A stretch of DNA of 16,139 bases from an uncultured Gammaproteobacteria bacterium (lineage in GTDB: Bacteria; Pseudomonadota; Gammaproteobacteria; Arenicellales; UBA868). Shown piece after piece: positions 1 to 8,058 of this stretch. A program made the translations under genes and the position numbers. Within the stretch, counting starts at the first letter, position 1. Each line of letters begins with the position of its first letter. The stretch spans positions 1-16,139 of the forward strand of contig CAJXBY010000046.1 of NCBI GenBank assembly GCA_913051905.1, in the 5' to 3' direction. The notes under the pieces were generated by a model. The model made no database searches. It had not been told where the DNA came from and saw nothing but the letters and a program-made list of their open reading frames with translations.

Positions 1-406
1 TCGCCAGCAATACTTTCTTGTTCTCCCTCTCTTTCAGGAAACGGGCGAGCTTGGCGGCTGTGGTTGTTTTACCGGCACCTTGAAGGCCGGCAAGCAGAAT
101 CACGGCGGGAGGCCGGGCAGCGAGGTTCAGTGCGTCATTACGCGCACCCATCAGCTTGACCAGTTCGTCATGCACGATCTTTATGACCGACTGGCCCGGT
201 GTCAGGCTGCGAAGCACCTCCTCACCGACCGCGCGGCCACGTACCTCGTCTACAAACGACTTGACAACGGGCAGGGCTACATCGGCTTCCAGCAACGCGA
301 CCCGGACTTCGCGCAGCGCCTCACTGATGTTCCGTTCGGACAACCGCCCTCTGCCCCGCAGATCACGGAATGTATCCTTGAGTCGGTCACCCAATTGGCT
401 GAACAT
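1..406 (-). CDS. ffh: Signal recognition particle GTPase Ffh (N-terminal part; runs off the left edge)
   Basis: Ffh is the protein subunit of the signal recognition particle. With 4.5S RNA it binds signal sequences on ribosomes and delivers them to FtsY at the inner membrane. The 135 residues visible cover the helical N domain (about residues 1-95) and the beginning of the GTPase G domain, including the P-loop GLQGAGKTTT at residues 107-116. That glutamine-containing G1 sequence is diagnostic of SRP-type GTPases. The beginning MFSQLGDRLKDTFRDLRG is typical of Ffh rather than FtsY. The ATG (positions 404-406) is preceded by a purine-rich GGAGAAGGAAAAG. The rest of the G domain and the methionine-rich M domain lie outside the window. 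The gene is divergent from ypjD, a common gammaproteobacterial order. Confidence 0.97.
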   Translation of the reverse strand, partial: MFSQLGDRLKDTFRDLRGRGRLSERNISEALREVRVALLEADVALPVVKSFVDEVRGRAVGEEVLRSLTPGQSVIKIVHDELVKLMGARNDALNLAARPPAVILLAGLQGAGKTTTAAKLARFLKERENKKVLLA

Positions 407-472
407 GACTTTTCCTTCTCCTTCTTATGACCGGAAGCTGGTCTGAGGAATTTTCTGTGGCGGTTCGGAGGC

Positions 473-501
473 TTTCCAATTAACCGGTGCAATTCTACAC
501 T
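473..501 (+). promoter_or_regulatory. Possible sigma-70 promoter for ypjD
   Basis: In the 163-base gap between the divergent ffh and ypjD genes, TTTCCA (473-478) and TACACT (496-501) are 17 bases apart. Each matches four of six consensus positions. The same stretch read on the minus strand contains TAGAAT (497 down to 492), a good -10 hexamer for ffh, but it has no convincing -35. This is a weak prediction from hexamer matching only. Confidence 0.2.
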
Positions 502-569
502 CTAGGCTCACCAGCGAAGTTCCGGATGATTCCGGGCCGCCTGGCTGATCACGAAGGGACAAAGACATC

Positions 570-1382
570 ATGGGCGTATTGAATCTTTTGGTTGTGACAG
601 GATATGCCCTGACCGCATTTCTGACCGCCCGTTGGATGATCAATGGCAGTCGGGAAAGTGGCCGCGGAGCCAGGCCGGTGATGCTCAGTATCACGATCGT
701 CGCGGCGCTGCATGCATTATCCTTAACACTTCTTTTGAGCAGCAGTACGCCACCGAACCTCTCCCTTGGCACCACGGTATCGGTGGTCGCTTTGATCATC
801 GTACTGTTGTTTCTGATCACGTGCCTGCGGCGGCCGCTAATGACCCTTGGTGTGCTGGTTCTACCCGCCGCGGGGCTGGCGTCCCTGATCGGTTGGGTTT
901 TCCCGGGACCCGCCTATACACCATTCGTGAACAGTATCAGTGCTCTCGCCCATATGCTCATCGCCTGTCTGGCGTACGGCCTGCTCAGCCTGGCGGTCGC
1001 TCAGTCGCTGTTAGTGGTGACCTTGGAGAAACTCATCAGGCGCAGGCACCCGGCTGGATTCCTGGTCAACCTGCCGCCCATGGAAACAATGGAAGATGCG
1101 CTGTTCCAACTGATTTATTCTGGTTTTGTACTGCTTACCATCACCCTGATCAGTGGAGGCATCTTCTCGGAACAGCTTTTTGGCCGGGCGTTGATAATTA
1201 ACCATCATGTCATACTCGCTCTTCTGGCCTGGTTGAGTTTTGCTGTACTGGTCACCGGGCGAAAGCTCTTCGGATGGCGCGGACGCACTGCGGTTAATTG
1301 GACGCTGACCAGCTTCGTCCTGCTCGTGCTGGGCTATTTCGGCTCTCGTGTGGTGCTCGAAGTCATCCTATCCACCCAGTGA
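570..1382 (+). CDS. ypjD: YpjD family CcsA-like inner-membrane protein
   Basis: This is a 270-residue polytopic membrane protein related to the CcsA/CcmC cytochrome c assembly (heme handling) family. About eight hydrophobic segments are visible. Conserved histidines fall in typical places: H48 in the second segment, H128 in SALAHML, and H212/H213 in NHHVILALLAWLSF. The C-terminal GWRGRTAVNWTL plus GYFGSRVVLEVIL is characteristic of the YpjD subgroup. I do not see the tryptophan-rich WWD heme-binding signature of true CcsA/CcmC proteins, so a direct heme-ligation role is not supported. The cellular function of YpjD is poorly defined. The gene is divergent from ffh, as in many Gammaproteobacteria, and 18 bases upstream of the DUF924 gene, so the two may be co-transcribed. 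The ATG at 570 follows GAAGGGAC, somewhat distant for a ribosome site. Confidence 0.9.
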   Translation: MGVLNLLVVTGYALTAFLTARWMINGSRESGRGARPVMLSITIVAALHALSLTLLLSSSTPPNLSLGTTVSVVALIIVLLFLITCLRRPLMTLGVLVLPAAGLASLIGWVFPGPAYTPFVNSISALAHMLIACLAYGLLSLAVAQSLLVVTLEKLIRRRHPAGFLVNLPPMETMEDALFQLIYSGFVLLTITLISGGIFSEQLFGRALIINHHVILALLAWLSFAVLVTGRKLFGWRGRTAVNWTLTSFVLLVLGYFGSRVVLEVILSTQ

Positions 1383-1400
1383 ACAGCGCGTGGAGTCACT

Positions 1401-2027
1401 TTGACCACTCCAGACCCTCTTCAGGTTTACAATTTTTGGTTCGCCGACAGCCTGGACAGTGCGGAACAACTGTCAGTGCAAAAATCCAAATGGTTCGAAG
1501 GGCCGCCATCTTTTGATAACGAAATCCGGACCCGTTTCGGGACACTACCGACGGCAGCGGTGTGCGGAGAACTGGAACACTGGCATCATGATCGAATTTC
1601 AACCTTGTCTCTGATCCTGGTCCTAGACCAGTTCCCACGCAACCTCTATCGTGGTCTGCGGCGCGCCTTCGAATTTGATGCACTGGGATTGGAGACCGCC
1701 CTGTCTGCTCTAGACCGCGGGCTCCACCGTGAACTCCACCCCATCGAGGCGGTCTTTATGTGTCTGCCGCTCGAGCATGCAGAAGATCCCAGACTTCAGG
1801 AACGATCCGTCGCACTTTTCGAGTCGCTGAACGACCGGGCACCGACCGGTACGGAAGACCATTTCCGGTCGGCTGCCGAATCTGCCAAGCTGCATCGTGA
1901 CATCATCCTGCGATTCGGCCGCTTTCCGCACCGAAACCTGGCCCTAGGCCGCCGGTCTACGGTTGAGGAGCAGCATTTCCTCGACTCAGGCGGTAAGACC
2001 TTTGGTGTACCACAGCAGCCCGGCTGA
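1401..2027 (+). CDS. DUF924 family protein
   Basis: This 208-residue soluble protein has the conserved blocks of the DUF924 family: FWF near the N-terminus (12-14), DQFPRNLYR (76-84), LPLEHAED (122-129), FGRFPHRN (172-179) and GRRSTVEE (183-190). The family is all-helical with a TPR-like fold and has no established enzymatic function. I see no signal peptide or membrane segment. The predicted start is TTG at 1401, preceded by GTGGAG five bases upstream. No ATG lies near the conserved N-terminus, and starting at the TTG gives the usual family beginning with FWF close to residue 12. It follows ypjD with an 18-base gap on the same strand and may be translated from the same message. Family assignment is firm; function is unknown. 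Confidence 0.88.
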   Translation: MTTPDPLQVYNFWFADSLDSAEQLSVQKSKWFEGPPSFDNEIRTRFGTLPTAAVCGELEHWHHDRISTLSLILVLDQFPRNLYRGLRRAFEFDALGLETALSALDRGLHRELHPIEAVFMCLPLEHAEDPRLQERSVALFESLNDRAPTGTEDHFRSAAESAKLHRDIILRFGRFPHRNLALGRRSTVEEQHFLDSGGKTFGVPQQPG

Positions 2028-2110
2028 ACTTCACGCAAAGGCTTCAAGTGCCTTCGGCCTGATCTCAGGCCCGTTCTCAGCCGACCGGTTTGTCGAGTAT
2101 TTGGCCTCTT

Positions 2111-2128
2111 AAAGAGCCGGTTCTTTTT
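2111..2128 (+). terminator. Weak intrinsic terminator candidate after the DUF924 gene
   Basis: AAAGAG (2111-2116), loop CCGG, then TTCTTT (2121-2126) can form a short stem with one G-T pair, and the T-rich arm runs on to 2128. The position between the DUF924 gene and the next gene fits a terminator, but the stem is AT-rich and short, so strength is doubtful. Confidence 0.25.
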
Positions 2129-2155
2129 CGGGGTATGTTATAAACGCGATCCATT

Positions 2156-3019
2156 TTGCCGCCTCGGTACCTACAGCGCGTGTCATCCGCACATCGATTA
2201 CTGGATCTTCGCATAACCCTTGTCCTGACTCTGTGCCTGTTGCTTCTTTCATTTCAGGCACTGGGGGACACACGATTCATCGTCGTAGCATCCACGACTT
2301 CGACCGAAAACTCCGGGCTCTACAGCTATCTGCTTCCGCATTTCACGAGCAAGACCGATATTGAAGTTCGGGTGGTGGCCATCGGCACTGGTCAGGCTAT
2401 CCGTGTTGCCCGCAATGGCGACGCGGATGTGCTTCTGGTCCACCACCGTCCATCAGAAGAACAGTTCGTTGCAGAAGGTTTCGGCGTCAGGCGTTACGAC
2501 CTGATGTACAACGACTATGTCATCGTTGGGGCGGGCTCTGATCCTGCCGGTACCCGGCATGCTGTGGACGTCGCAGACGCCCTCACGCGGATCGCTAACC
2601 ATCGCAGTCTGTTCTTCTCCAGAGGAGACGACAGTGGCACGCACAAGAAAGAAGTTGAACTTTGGGGTCGTACCGAAATTGATCTTAGCGACGTCAATGG
2701 CGAGTGGTACAGAGAAACCGGTCGTGGCATGGGCGCAACACTGAATATGGCCAGTTCAATGGACGCGTACACCTTGAGCGACCGGAGTACCTGGCTCAGC
2801 TTTGGCAACAAGGGGAATCTCACATTACTCTTTCAGGGCGACCCACCCATGTTCAATCAATATGGAATCATACTCGTTAACCCAGAAATTCATCCCCATG
2901 TCAGAGCCGACGACGGACAGGCTTTTATCGACTGGATGCTCGGACCTGCCGGACAAAACCTCATCAACAGTTATGAAATTCATGGCGAGCAAGCATTTTT
3001 CGGCAATGCGCGACCATAG
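2156..3019 (+). CDS. tupA: TupA-like tungstate ABC transporter substrate-binding protein
   Basis: This is a periplasmic binding protein of the TupA (tungstate) type. Counting from the TTG at 2156, residues 9-37 look like a signal peptide (basic residues, then LVLTLCLLLLSF, ending near ALGD). The anion-binding signatures of the family are present: ASTTSTENSGL (45-55), SRGDDSGTHKKE (155-166) and the block TGRGMGATLNMAS (188-200) followed by AYTLSDR. These distinguish TupA from phosphate (PstS) and molybdate (ModA) binders by family resemblance, so specificity is inferred. The start is uncertain. TTG at 2156 gives 287 residues; GTG at 2180 gives 279 with a more normal signal peptide. Neither has a clear ribosome site. 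No permease or ATPase gene adjoins it: the next gene is convergent, so partner proteins must be encoded elsewhere. Confidence 0.88.
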   Translation: MPPRYLQRVSSAHRLLDLRITLVLTLCLLLLSFQALGDTRFIVVASTTSTENSGLYSYLLPHFTSKTDIEVRVVAIGTGQAIRVARNGDADVLLVHHRPSEEQFVAEGFGVRRYDLMYNDYVIVGAGSDPAGTRHAVDVADALTRIANHRSLFFSRGDDSGTHKKEVELWGRTEIDLSDVNGEWYRETGRGMGATLNMASSMDAYTLSDRSTWLSFGNKGNLTLLFQGDPPMFNQYGIILVNPEIHPHVRADDGQAFIDWMLGPAGQNLINSYEIHGEQAFFGNARP

Positions 3020-3033
3020 TGTCCACCTGGAAC

Positions 3034-3056
3034 GCTTTGCTTTGGTCCAGCAAAGC
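3034..3056. repeat. Perfect 8-bp inverted repeat (hairpin) between convergent genes
   Basis: GCTTTGCT (3034-3041) and AGCAAAGC (3049-3056) are perfect reverse complements around a 7-base loop, TTGGTCC. The hairpin begins 14 bases after the tupA stop and 63 bases from the end of the convergent enolase-superfamily gene. This is where a bidirectional transcription end would be expected. Neither strand shows a T-run right after the stem, so it is not a canonical intrinsic terminator. It could be an RNA 3'-end stabilising structure. Confidence 0.5.
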
Positions 3057-3118
3057 CCGCGACCCAGACGGGGTGGCGCGACGTACTCGACCGAAATCCT
3101 GCGGAAAATGGGCCGAGA

Positions 3119-4225
3119 TCAATTTTCCAGCGTACTGATCTCTCGGTCCGATGCTTCGAGCCAAAGCGGGTTGATCTCGACACCCCAACCCGGAACGTCG
3201 GTTACGGTGACCTGGCCGTCCTCTATTGCGTAGGGGGATTCCGCGAACAGACCTTCCTGCCAGGGGTAATACTCCGGGTCCTCGATCGAAAACTCCAGGT
3301 ACTTGCCTGCATTGCCGATTGCACGCAGAAGATGCATCGTGAATAAGGTTACCATCGAAAGATTGGCACAGTGTGGGGTGCACGACAGGCCGGCAGACTG
3401 AGCAATCGCGGCAACCTGCAGGCTTCGAGTCAGGCCACCCAGGTAACATACGTCCGGCTGGACGACATCGACGGCCCGCATTTCGATCATCCGCCGCCAG
3501 GTCGGCATCTCGCAGTCCTGCTCACCGCCGGTCACATCCAGTTCCAAAGCCTGAGTCACCTCACGTGTCTGCTCCAGTTCCCAGTAGGGACAAGGTTCCT
3601 CGAAGTGTTCTACACCGTTCTGCTCAAGCATACGACCGACTTGAATTGCTCGGGCCGGTGAGTATCCGCTGTTGGCATCGACCAAAATCGAGACGTCGTC
3701 GCCGAGCGCCCGACGCACTGCAGGTACGATGGCCTCAGTCCTTCCCGGCCACTCGTCCACATCCCGACCACACTCTGCAGCTATCCTGAATTTGAAAGCG
3801 TCGAATCCGTGCGTTTGCCGCAGCCGGACAAGGCGCTCGGCCTCTTGCGCTGGTGTAATATCACGGCGCATGCTCGAGCCATAAGCACGAAGTTTTCCCG
3901 GTCTACCCCCCAGGAGTTCGCAAACACTCTTCTCCTCGAATCTGCCGCGTAGATCCCACAAGGCTGTGTCCAGACCCGCCAGTGCTCGGCGAAGGTATGA
4001 GCCAGGAAACTTGTGTTCCTTTCGCGGAATAAGATCATTCAGTTCGTTTACAGCCAGCGGGTCTTTGCCCAGCGCCCAGGGTGCAATCTGGCGATGCATA
4101 ATCCGGGCTGTGATGTCCGCGTTGTAAGGAGCGACCTGGCCCCAGCCGATGTGGCCCTCATGTGTCGTTACACGGACAAAGGCCAGAAACTTCCGACTGA
4201 AGGTCTCGATGCTTGCAATTTTCAT
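3119..4225 (-). CDS. Mandelate racemase/muconate lactonizing enzyme-type (enolase superfamily) protein
   Basis: This 368-residue protein is full length for the mandelate racemase branch of the enolase superfamily, which abstracts a proton alpha to a carboxylate using an active-site Mg2+. The N-terminal capping domain covers about residues 1-115, then the TIM barrel. The catalytic set can be read directly: K145-x-R147 (KFR) on the second barrel strand, metal ligands D183 (VDAN), E209 (FEEP) and E235 (GGEQD), and a probable Asp258/His285 dyad (QPDVCYLGG and TPHCA). The KxR plus His-Asp arrangement suits sugar-acid dehydratases and racemases, but the substrate cannot be read from sequence. GTGGA lies six bases before the ATG. 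It is the last gene of a minus-strand cluster, 41 bases after the alcohol dehydrogenase. Confidence 0.92.
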   Translation of the reverse strand: MKIASIETFSRKFLAFVRVTTHEGHIGWGQVAPYNADITARIMHRQIAPWALGKDPLAVNELNDLIPRKEHKFPGSYLRRALAGLDTALWDLRGRFEEKSVCELLGGRPGKLRAYGSSMRRDITPAQEAERLVRLRQTHGFDAFKFRIAAECGRDVDEWPGRTEAIVPAVRRALGDDVSILVDANSGYSPARAIQVGRMLEQNGVEHFEEPCPYWELEQTREVTQALELDVTGGEQDCEMPTWRRMIEMRAVDVVQPDVCYLGGLTRSLQVAAIAQSAGLSCTPHCANLSMVTLFTMHLLRAIGNAGKYLEFSIEDPEYYPWQEGLFAESPYAIEDGQVTVTDVPGWGVEINPLWLEASDREISTLEN

Positions 4226-4266
4226 TCTGAGTCCACCAGCTACGAATGACTGATACGGGCTTGTAT

Positions 4267-5349
4267 TTAGCCCTCGAAGACGATGACGTTACGCAGTGCC
4301 TGGCCTTTCTTGACGTCCCTGATGGCATCGTTGATACCTTCCAGCGGATAACGTCCGGAAATCAACTCATCGAGCTTCAGTCTGCCATCGAGGTAGTGTC
4401 TAACCAGCCAGGGCATGTCAAGATCAAGCCGTGTTTGACCCATTTTGCTGCCCAGCAGCCGAATCGCATCGTTAGCGATGTCAAGTGTCTCCAACCGCGC
4501 CTTCACGCCTTCGGCTGTCATTCCAACCAGCACGACTGTGCCTCCCCTGCGGACAAGCGACAGGCCTTGCTCAACAGCCTGGGCACTGCCGGCGGCAACA
4601 AAAACATAGTCCGCCCCTCGCCCGGCCGTGAGATCACCCACGTTTGCCACAAGCGGCTGATCAGAAGTGAAACCGTGGCTCGCGCCCAGACCAAGCGCTG
4701 CCTCAACTTTTTCACCGGACAGATCGACAGCAATGTTAACGCCACTTCCGCACAGCGCGGCACCCTGGACACAGTTGAGTCCTACACCACCCACTCCTAT
4801 AGTGACTACGCTGCTACCGGAAGTCACATCCGCAACGTTGCGAACCGCACCAACACCTGTGACTACGCCGCATGACAGCAGCGCGGCACTCGCCTTGGGT
4901 ATGTCCGGGGGAATACCGAACACCTGGGATTCGTGGACGACTACTTCTTCGGCAAATGCCCCTGTCCGCAGACCATGACCCAATGCATGTCCATCAATAT
5001 CACACAGCGGCGATACCTCATCGAGCGCGAAAGTTGTCTCGCAGAGGCTCTGATGATCTCTTGTGCAGTAGTAACACCCACCACAGGAACGCAGCAGTGT
5101 CACGATCACATGATCGCCTGCTGACACGCGGCTCACACCTTGACCGATGCGCTCGATAATACCGGCCGCCTCGTGGCCGAATACACTCGGCAGTTGTCCA
5201 CCCCATCCGCCGTCCATGTATGTGATATCGCTGTGACAGATCGCACAGGCTTTCAAGCGGACCTGCACCTCACCCGGGCCGGGTGCCGCAAGAGATACCT
5301 CCTCGATGTCCAATGCGGTTCCAAAAGCTCGGCACACCGCTGCTTTCAC
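4267..5349 (-). CDS. Zinc-dependent alcohol dehydrogenase (MDR family)
   Basis: This 360-residue medium-chain dehydrogenase oxidises an alcohol or reduces an aldehyde with a nicotinamide cofactor. Catalytic zinc ligands are C38 (CAICHSD), H59 (GHEAAG) and C160 (LLSCGVVTG). The structural zinc lobe is complete, with C89, C92, C95 and C103. The Rossmann fingerprint GVGGVG is at 185-190, and D209 at the end of the next strand favours NAD over NADP. The frame is open upstream to an ATG at 5490, but that would overlap the preceding gene by 134 bases and add an unconserved leader. I prefer GTG at 5349, which begins the standard [10 protein letters not shown]-terminus. It lies seven bases after the upstream stop, and GGGG overlapping that stop serves as ribosome site. 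The tight spacing indicates an operon with the flanking oxidoreductase and racemase-type genes. Confidence 0.93.
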   Translation of the reverse strand: MKAAVCRAFGTALDIEEVSLAAPGPGEVQVRLKACAICHSDITYMDGGWGGQLPSVFGHEAAGIIERIGQGVSRVSAGDHVIVTLLRSCGGCYYCTRDHQSLCETTFALDEVSPLCDIDGHALGHGLRTGAFAEEVVVHESQVFGIPPDIPKASAALLSCGVVTGVGAVRNVADVTSGSSVVTIGVGGVGLNCVQGAALCGSGVNIAVDLSGEKVEAALGLGASHGFTSDQPLVANVGDLTAGRGADYVFVAAGSAQAVEQGLSLVRRGGTVVLVGMTAEGVKARLETLDIANDAIRLLGSKMGQTRLDLDMPWLVRHYLDGRLKLDELISGRYPLEGINDAIRDVKKGQALRNVIVFEG

Positions 5350-5356
5350 GGAAACT

Positions 5357-6706
5357 TTACCCCAGGACCGAAAAACTGCTTTCGGCGTTAATTTCTCGCC
5401 GCCTGGACATTGAAGCGGTATCCAGTACGTAATCGATGTTGTGCAACTGATGCTGGAGCGGCCGTGCATCATGATCGTTGCCCGATTCACAGTACTCTAT
5501 CAACGCAGCCATCAACCTTCCTGCTGAAGGCGCGTTCTTGAACTGGTTGCCGCTGGTGCCGCAGGCCATATAGAACCCATCGATTGCTGAACGGTCGTAG
5601 ATCGGCAGCCAGTCTTCGGTGACATCGTAAAGGTCCACCACACCTCTGGCTTGGTTCGGGATTTTCAGCTCGGGAATCCTTTGAGCCAGCCGCAGGACTT
5701 GGGCCGTCCACTGGTCAGTGAAATCCCTGGTGAAATCATCCGGATCGACCCAATCGTGTGCGTCACAGGCAGGGTCCTCGCTGCCGGCGAGAACGTGATT
5801 GCCGCTCTCCGGACGACAGTAAACCCCGATATCATTATCGGAGACCACCAGCCCGAGCTTCTCGAAATCAAATCCTTCGGGAGATGGCACGTGAGCGACT
5901 TCCTGACGCAGCGCCCGGGTGGAGATTTTCATGTCCTGCTGTGCACCCACTAGTGCGTTGATCTTCGATGAGTGGGGGCCGGCAACGTTGACGACCACGG
6001 GCGCACTGATCGTGGTGCCGTCGGCCAGTGTCACCCCCCTCACCCGACCACTTCGGACCGGAATTTCGACTACCCGGCTGTTGAATCTGAATTCTGCCCC
6101 CCTGGCTGCCGCTGCAGCCTGAAGATTTTGCGTGGCCAGCTGCGGATCGGTCACATAGCCCGCTGTCGGAAAATAGACCGCACCGTCGATCACCCCACCG
6201 GTAGGCTGCCCGAAGGACGGGTCATCCATACACTTGGCAGGTGCAAACTGCTTCAGGTCATAGACCGGAAGAGAACCCTTAATCTGCTTCCGATCCCATT
6301 CTTCGAAGGGGATTCCAAGTGCCTGGGTGTTCTTGATAATTTTTTCGAGGTACTCGTTCCCTTCGGTTTTCATCACCAGGCACCCGGTTTCCCGGAACCT
6401 GGCAAGCTCTGTAGAATTTTCGGCTCCGAGGTGGCGTGCCCAGTCTTTCCAGGCAAAATAACCGTCGTAAGCAAATGCGGTACCGTCAAGAGTCGAATAA
6501 TGAACACGGATAACGGCGCAGGACGCCGAGGTTGAGCCATATCCCGCGGCTGGCAGGCGGTCTACGTTCAATGTACGAAGGCCGCGCTTGGAAAGTTCAT
6601 AGGCGATTGCGCAACCGATAATACCAGCACCGATAATCACGGCATCATAGCTAACAGCTGTCGATTCGCTCTGTTCTGTCACTAGACCATCCGGCTTTTT
6701 AGGCAT
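5357..6706 (-). CDS. FAD-dependent oxidoreductase of the DAO (sarcosine/glycine oxidase-like) family
   Basis: This is a soluble flavoenzyme of the D-amino-acid-oxidase fold, which includes sarcosine, dimethylglycine and glycine oxidases acting on secondary or tertiary amines and amino acids. Taking the ATG at 6706 (449 residues), the FAD-binding fingerprint GAGIIG is at 26-31, followed by SKRGL. A GSTSASCAVIRVHYS segment follows, at the place where related enzymes contact the flavin. The C-terminal signature GTSGNQFKNAPSAG is at 383-396. No signal peptide or twin-arginine motif is seen. The start is uncertain: an in-frame ATG at 6745 adds 13 residues, and neither start has a strong ribosome site. 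It is the first gene of the three-gene minus-strand cluster. Its position upstream of an alcohol dehydrogenase and an enolase-superfamily enzyme suggests catabolism of an N-methyl or amino compound, which is inference only. Confidence 0.9.
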   Translation of the reverse strand: MPKKPDGLVTEQSESTAVSYDAVIIGAGIIGCAIAYELSKRGLRTLNVDRLPAAGYGSTSASCAVIRVHYSTLDGTAFAYDGYFAWKDWARHLGAENSTELARFRETGCLVMKTEGNEYLEKIIKNTQALGIPFEEWDRKQIKGSLPVYDLKQFAPAKCMDDPSFGQPTGGVIDGAVYFPTAGYVTDPQLATQNLQAAAAARGAEFRFNSRVVEIPVRSGRVRGVTLADGTTISAPVVVNVAGPHSSKINALVGAQQDMKISTRALRQEVAHVPSPEGFDFEKLGLVVSDNDIGVYCRPESGNHVLAGSEDPACDAHDWVDPDDFTRDFTDQWTAQVLRLAQRIPELKIPNQARGVVDLYDVTEDWLPIYDRSAIDGFYMACGTSGNQFKNAPSAGRLMAALIEYCESGNDHDARPLQHQLHNIDYVLDTASMSRRREINAESSFSVLG

Positions 6707-6777
6707 GAGACCCGGATGGTAGCTTGTGGCCAGTCCAAATACCATGATGACACTGCAACGGCGAAGACCTTGGAAAC

Positions 6778-6801
6778 GGTCCTGTTTCAGCTGGCAGGAC
6801 C
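6778..6801. repeat. 7-bp hairpin between two minus-strand genes
   Basis: GGTCCTG (6778-6784) and CAGGACC (6795-6801) form a perfect stem with a 10-base loop. It begins 15 bases past the stop of the DUF4329 gene in that gene's direction, so it may end or stabilise that transcript before the oxidoreductase operon begins. On the minus strand the stem is followed by GTTTCC, a weak T content, so a true intrinsic terminator is not certain. Confidence 0.4.
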
Positions 6802-6815
6802 CCTTGAAAAAGGAA

Positions 6816-8048
6816 TCAGTTGGCGACTGTTCCCAGCTGTGTCACGTTGCCGGTCTCATGGTCGTGGAACATGAACTTGCCCGATGGTGTAGCCAGATAA
6901 CCATCGACTTTCCACAGATTGTCCTGTATCAGATCCATGGGGGAAAACGTTTCACTGACAAATCGCGGATCGTAAGCTCCATGTGTATGGTAGCTGCTGG
7001 TCGCGAGCGTTCCCGCCGGCACTCTATCCGGTGTTCCGATGTTCACCCCGTCGACCCTGCCCTTGACTGGCGCCGTCGCGCTGTACGTTGCATCGCTGTT
7101 CCGATAAACCCAGCCGCCGTATTCGATATTTTCCCTGACAGATGTCGGGTTGGTGCCATTCAGCACCGTCCAGGCGGCATCGTTCTGAACGGTATAACGA
7201 CGAACAGTATCCGAACTGCTGCTGCCTGAGCTCGCCAGGAGGGCGATTGCGACAGCAGCAGCACCCAGCATGGCAGTATCCTGAACGCTGGTCTGATTCT
7301 CTCCCGTGTCCGCCGCATAGAAGACACTGGCATCCGGCGGGCCAAATGTTCCTTTGAAGGTGAACAGGACCCGATGGTCACCGGCATCTTCATAACGCGT
7401 GCTCCTGCCCTGGTCCACATGCAGTCCAAAGGCACTTAAACGTGGAAGCGAATGGTTCAGGACGACCTGACGGTAAAACGTTCCGGATCCAGCATCGACA
7501 TGCTGGAAGGAGAATGCAGTTCTACCGATACGAAATGACAGTATGCCGGCATAGGCTGCGACACCGTCGGTACGTGAGACGCGAAAAAGATTCCCATTCA
7601 GGCGCCGGGACTTGAACCCGCCATACCAGGTCATTCGATCCCCGACGTGGTCGGCGGCGACCCGTGAGCCCCCGGCAGCGACCGTGCCAAACGGCGAACT
7701 ATAGGACAGAACAGCCCCTTGGTATTCAACGTCCTGATTTGTCTCAGAATGAAACAGGCGGCTATCAGCACCCACAAAGGTATTGGTCAGTGTCGACAAA
7801 CCACTGCCATCTCCGATGAAGGCAGCCCCGCCAACTGCTCCGGTTATCATTCCACCGGCATAAAGACGGTCGTCATTGGCAAACGCCGCAACATAGTTGA
7901 GCCGGCCCCACTGCGTAGCGGTGTGAGAATCCAGCCAAACCGGATGAGTTTCAACCGCTCCAGAGGATGACACAGTGGTGGGAACCAAGACCCACGCGAA
8001 TAGCAGAATGGGGAGCAGTCGTCTCAGAATGGCTATCACCCAACCCAT
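6816..8048 (-). CDS. Secreted beta-strand-rich protein with C-terminal DUF4329 (JAMM-like motif) domain
   Basis: This 410-residue protein begins at the ATG at 8048, chosen because AGGAGGTGAT sits directly before it. The frame is open to 8135 but those codons have no ribosome site. Residues 1-31 form a signal peptide (RR, then LLPILLFAWVLV, ending SSSGA). Residues about 45-245 are rich in Gly, aromatics and alternating polar/apolar residues, as in outer-membrane or surface beta structures. A hydrophobic Ala-rich stretch (259-272) and SSSS follow. Residues about 288-410 match DUF4329, with EYGGWVYRN (309-317), YHTHG (353-357), FSPMD (368-372) and DGYLATPSGK (382-391). E309, H354, H356, S369 and D372 resemble the E...HxH...SxxD metal site of JAB/JAMM proteases, with a wider spacer. 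DUF4329 also occurs at the C-terminus of polymorphic toxins. The function is unknown and I see no adjacent immunity-like gene. Confidence 0.8.
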   Translation of the reverse strand: MGWVIAILRRLLPILLFAWVLVPTTVSSSGAVETHPVWLDSHTATQWGRLNYVAAFANDDRLYAGGMITGAVGGAAFIGDGSGLSTLTNTFVGADSRLFHSETNQDVEYQGAVLSYSSPFGTVAAGGSRVAADHVGDRMTWYGGFKSRRLNGNLFRVSRTDGVAAYAGILSFRIGRTAFSFQHVDAGSGTFYRQVVLNHSLPRLSAFGLHVDQGRSTRYEDAGDHRVLFTFKGTFGPPDASVFYAADTGENQTSVQDTAMLGAAAVAIALLASSGSSSSDTVRRYTVQNDAAWTVLNGTNPTSVRENIEYGGWVYRNSDATYSATAPVKGRVDGVNIGTPDRVPAGTLATSSYHTHGAYDPRFVSETFSPMDLIQDNLWKVDGYLATPSGKFMFHDHETGNVTQLGTVAN

Positions 8049-8050
8049 AT

Positions 8051-8058
8051 CACCTCCT
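8051..8058 (-). promoter_or_regulatory. Near-perfect Shine-Dalgarno site that fixes the DUF4329 gene start
   Basis: Read on the minus strand, AGGAGGTG runs from 8058 to 8051 and ends two bases before the ATG at 8048; AGGAGG itself is four bases from it. This is the strongest ribosome site in the window and is the reason for preferring this start over the longer frame, which would lack a signal peptide at its N-terminus. Confidence 0.85.

Noticed and set aside
632..1201. 189-codon frame inside ypjD on the same strand
   Set aside because: It is out of frame with a conserved membrane protein, lacks membrane segments and has a random-looking composition.
4246..4875. Plus-strand open frame of 209 codons opposite the alcohol dehydrogenase
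   Set aside because: It lies antisense to a well-supported enzyme, has no recognisable domain, and its composition is what the opposite frame of a GC-biased gene produces.
4267..5490. Longer alcohol dehydrogenase starting at 5490
   Set aside because: The extra 47 residues overlap the upstream gene, are unlike any dehydrogenase N-terminus, and a GTG with correct spacing begins the conserved sequence.
5972..6535. 187-codon plus-strand frame opposite the FAD-dependent oxidoreductase
   Set aside because: It is antisense to the complete, motif-bearing flavoenzyme and has no family resemblance.
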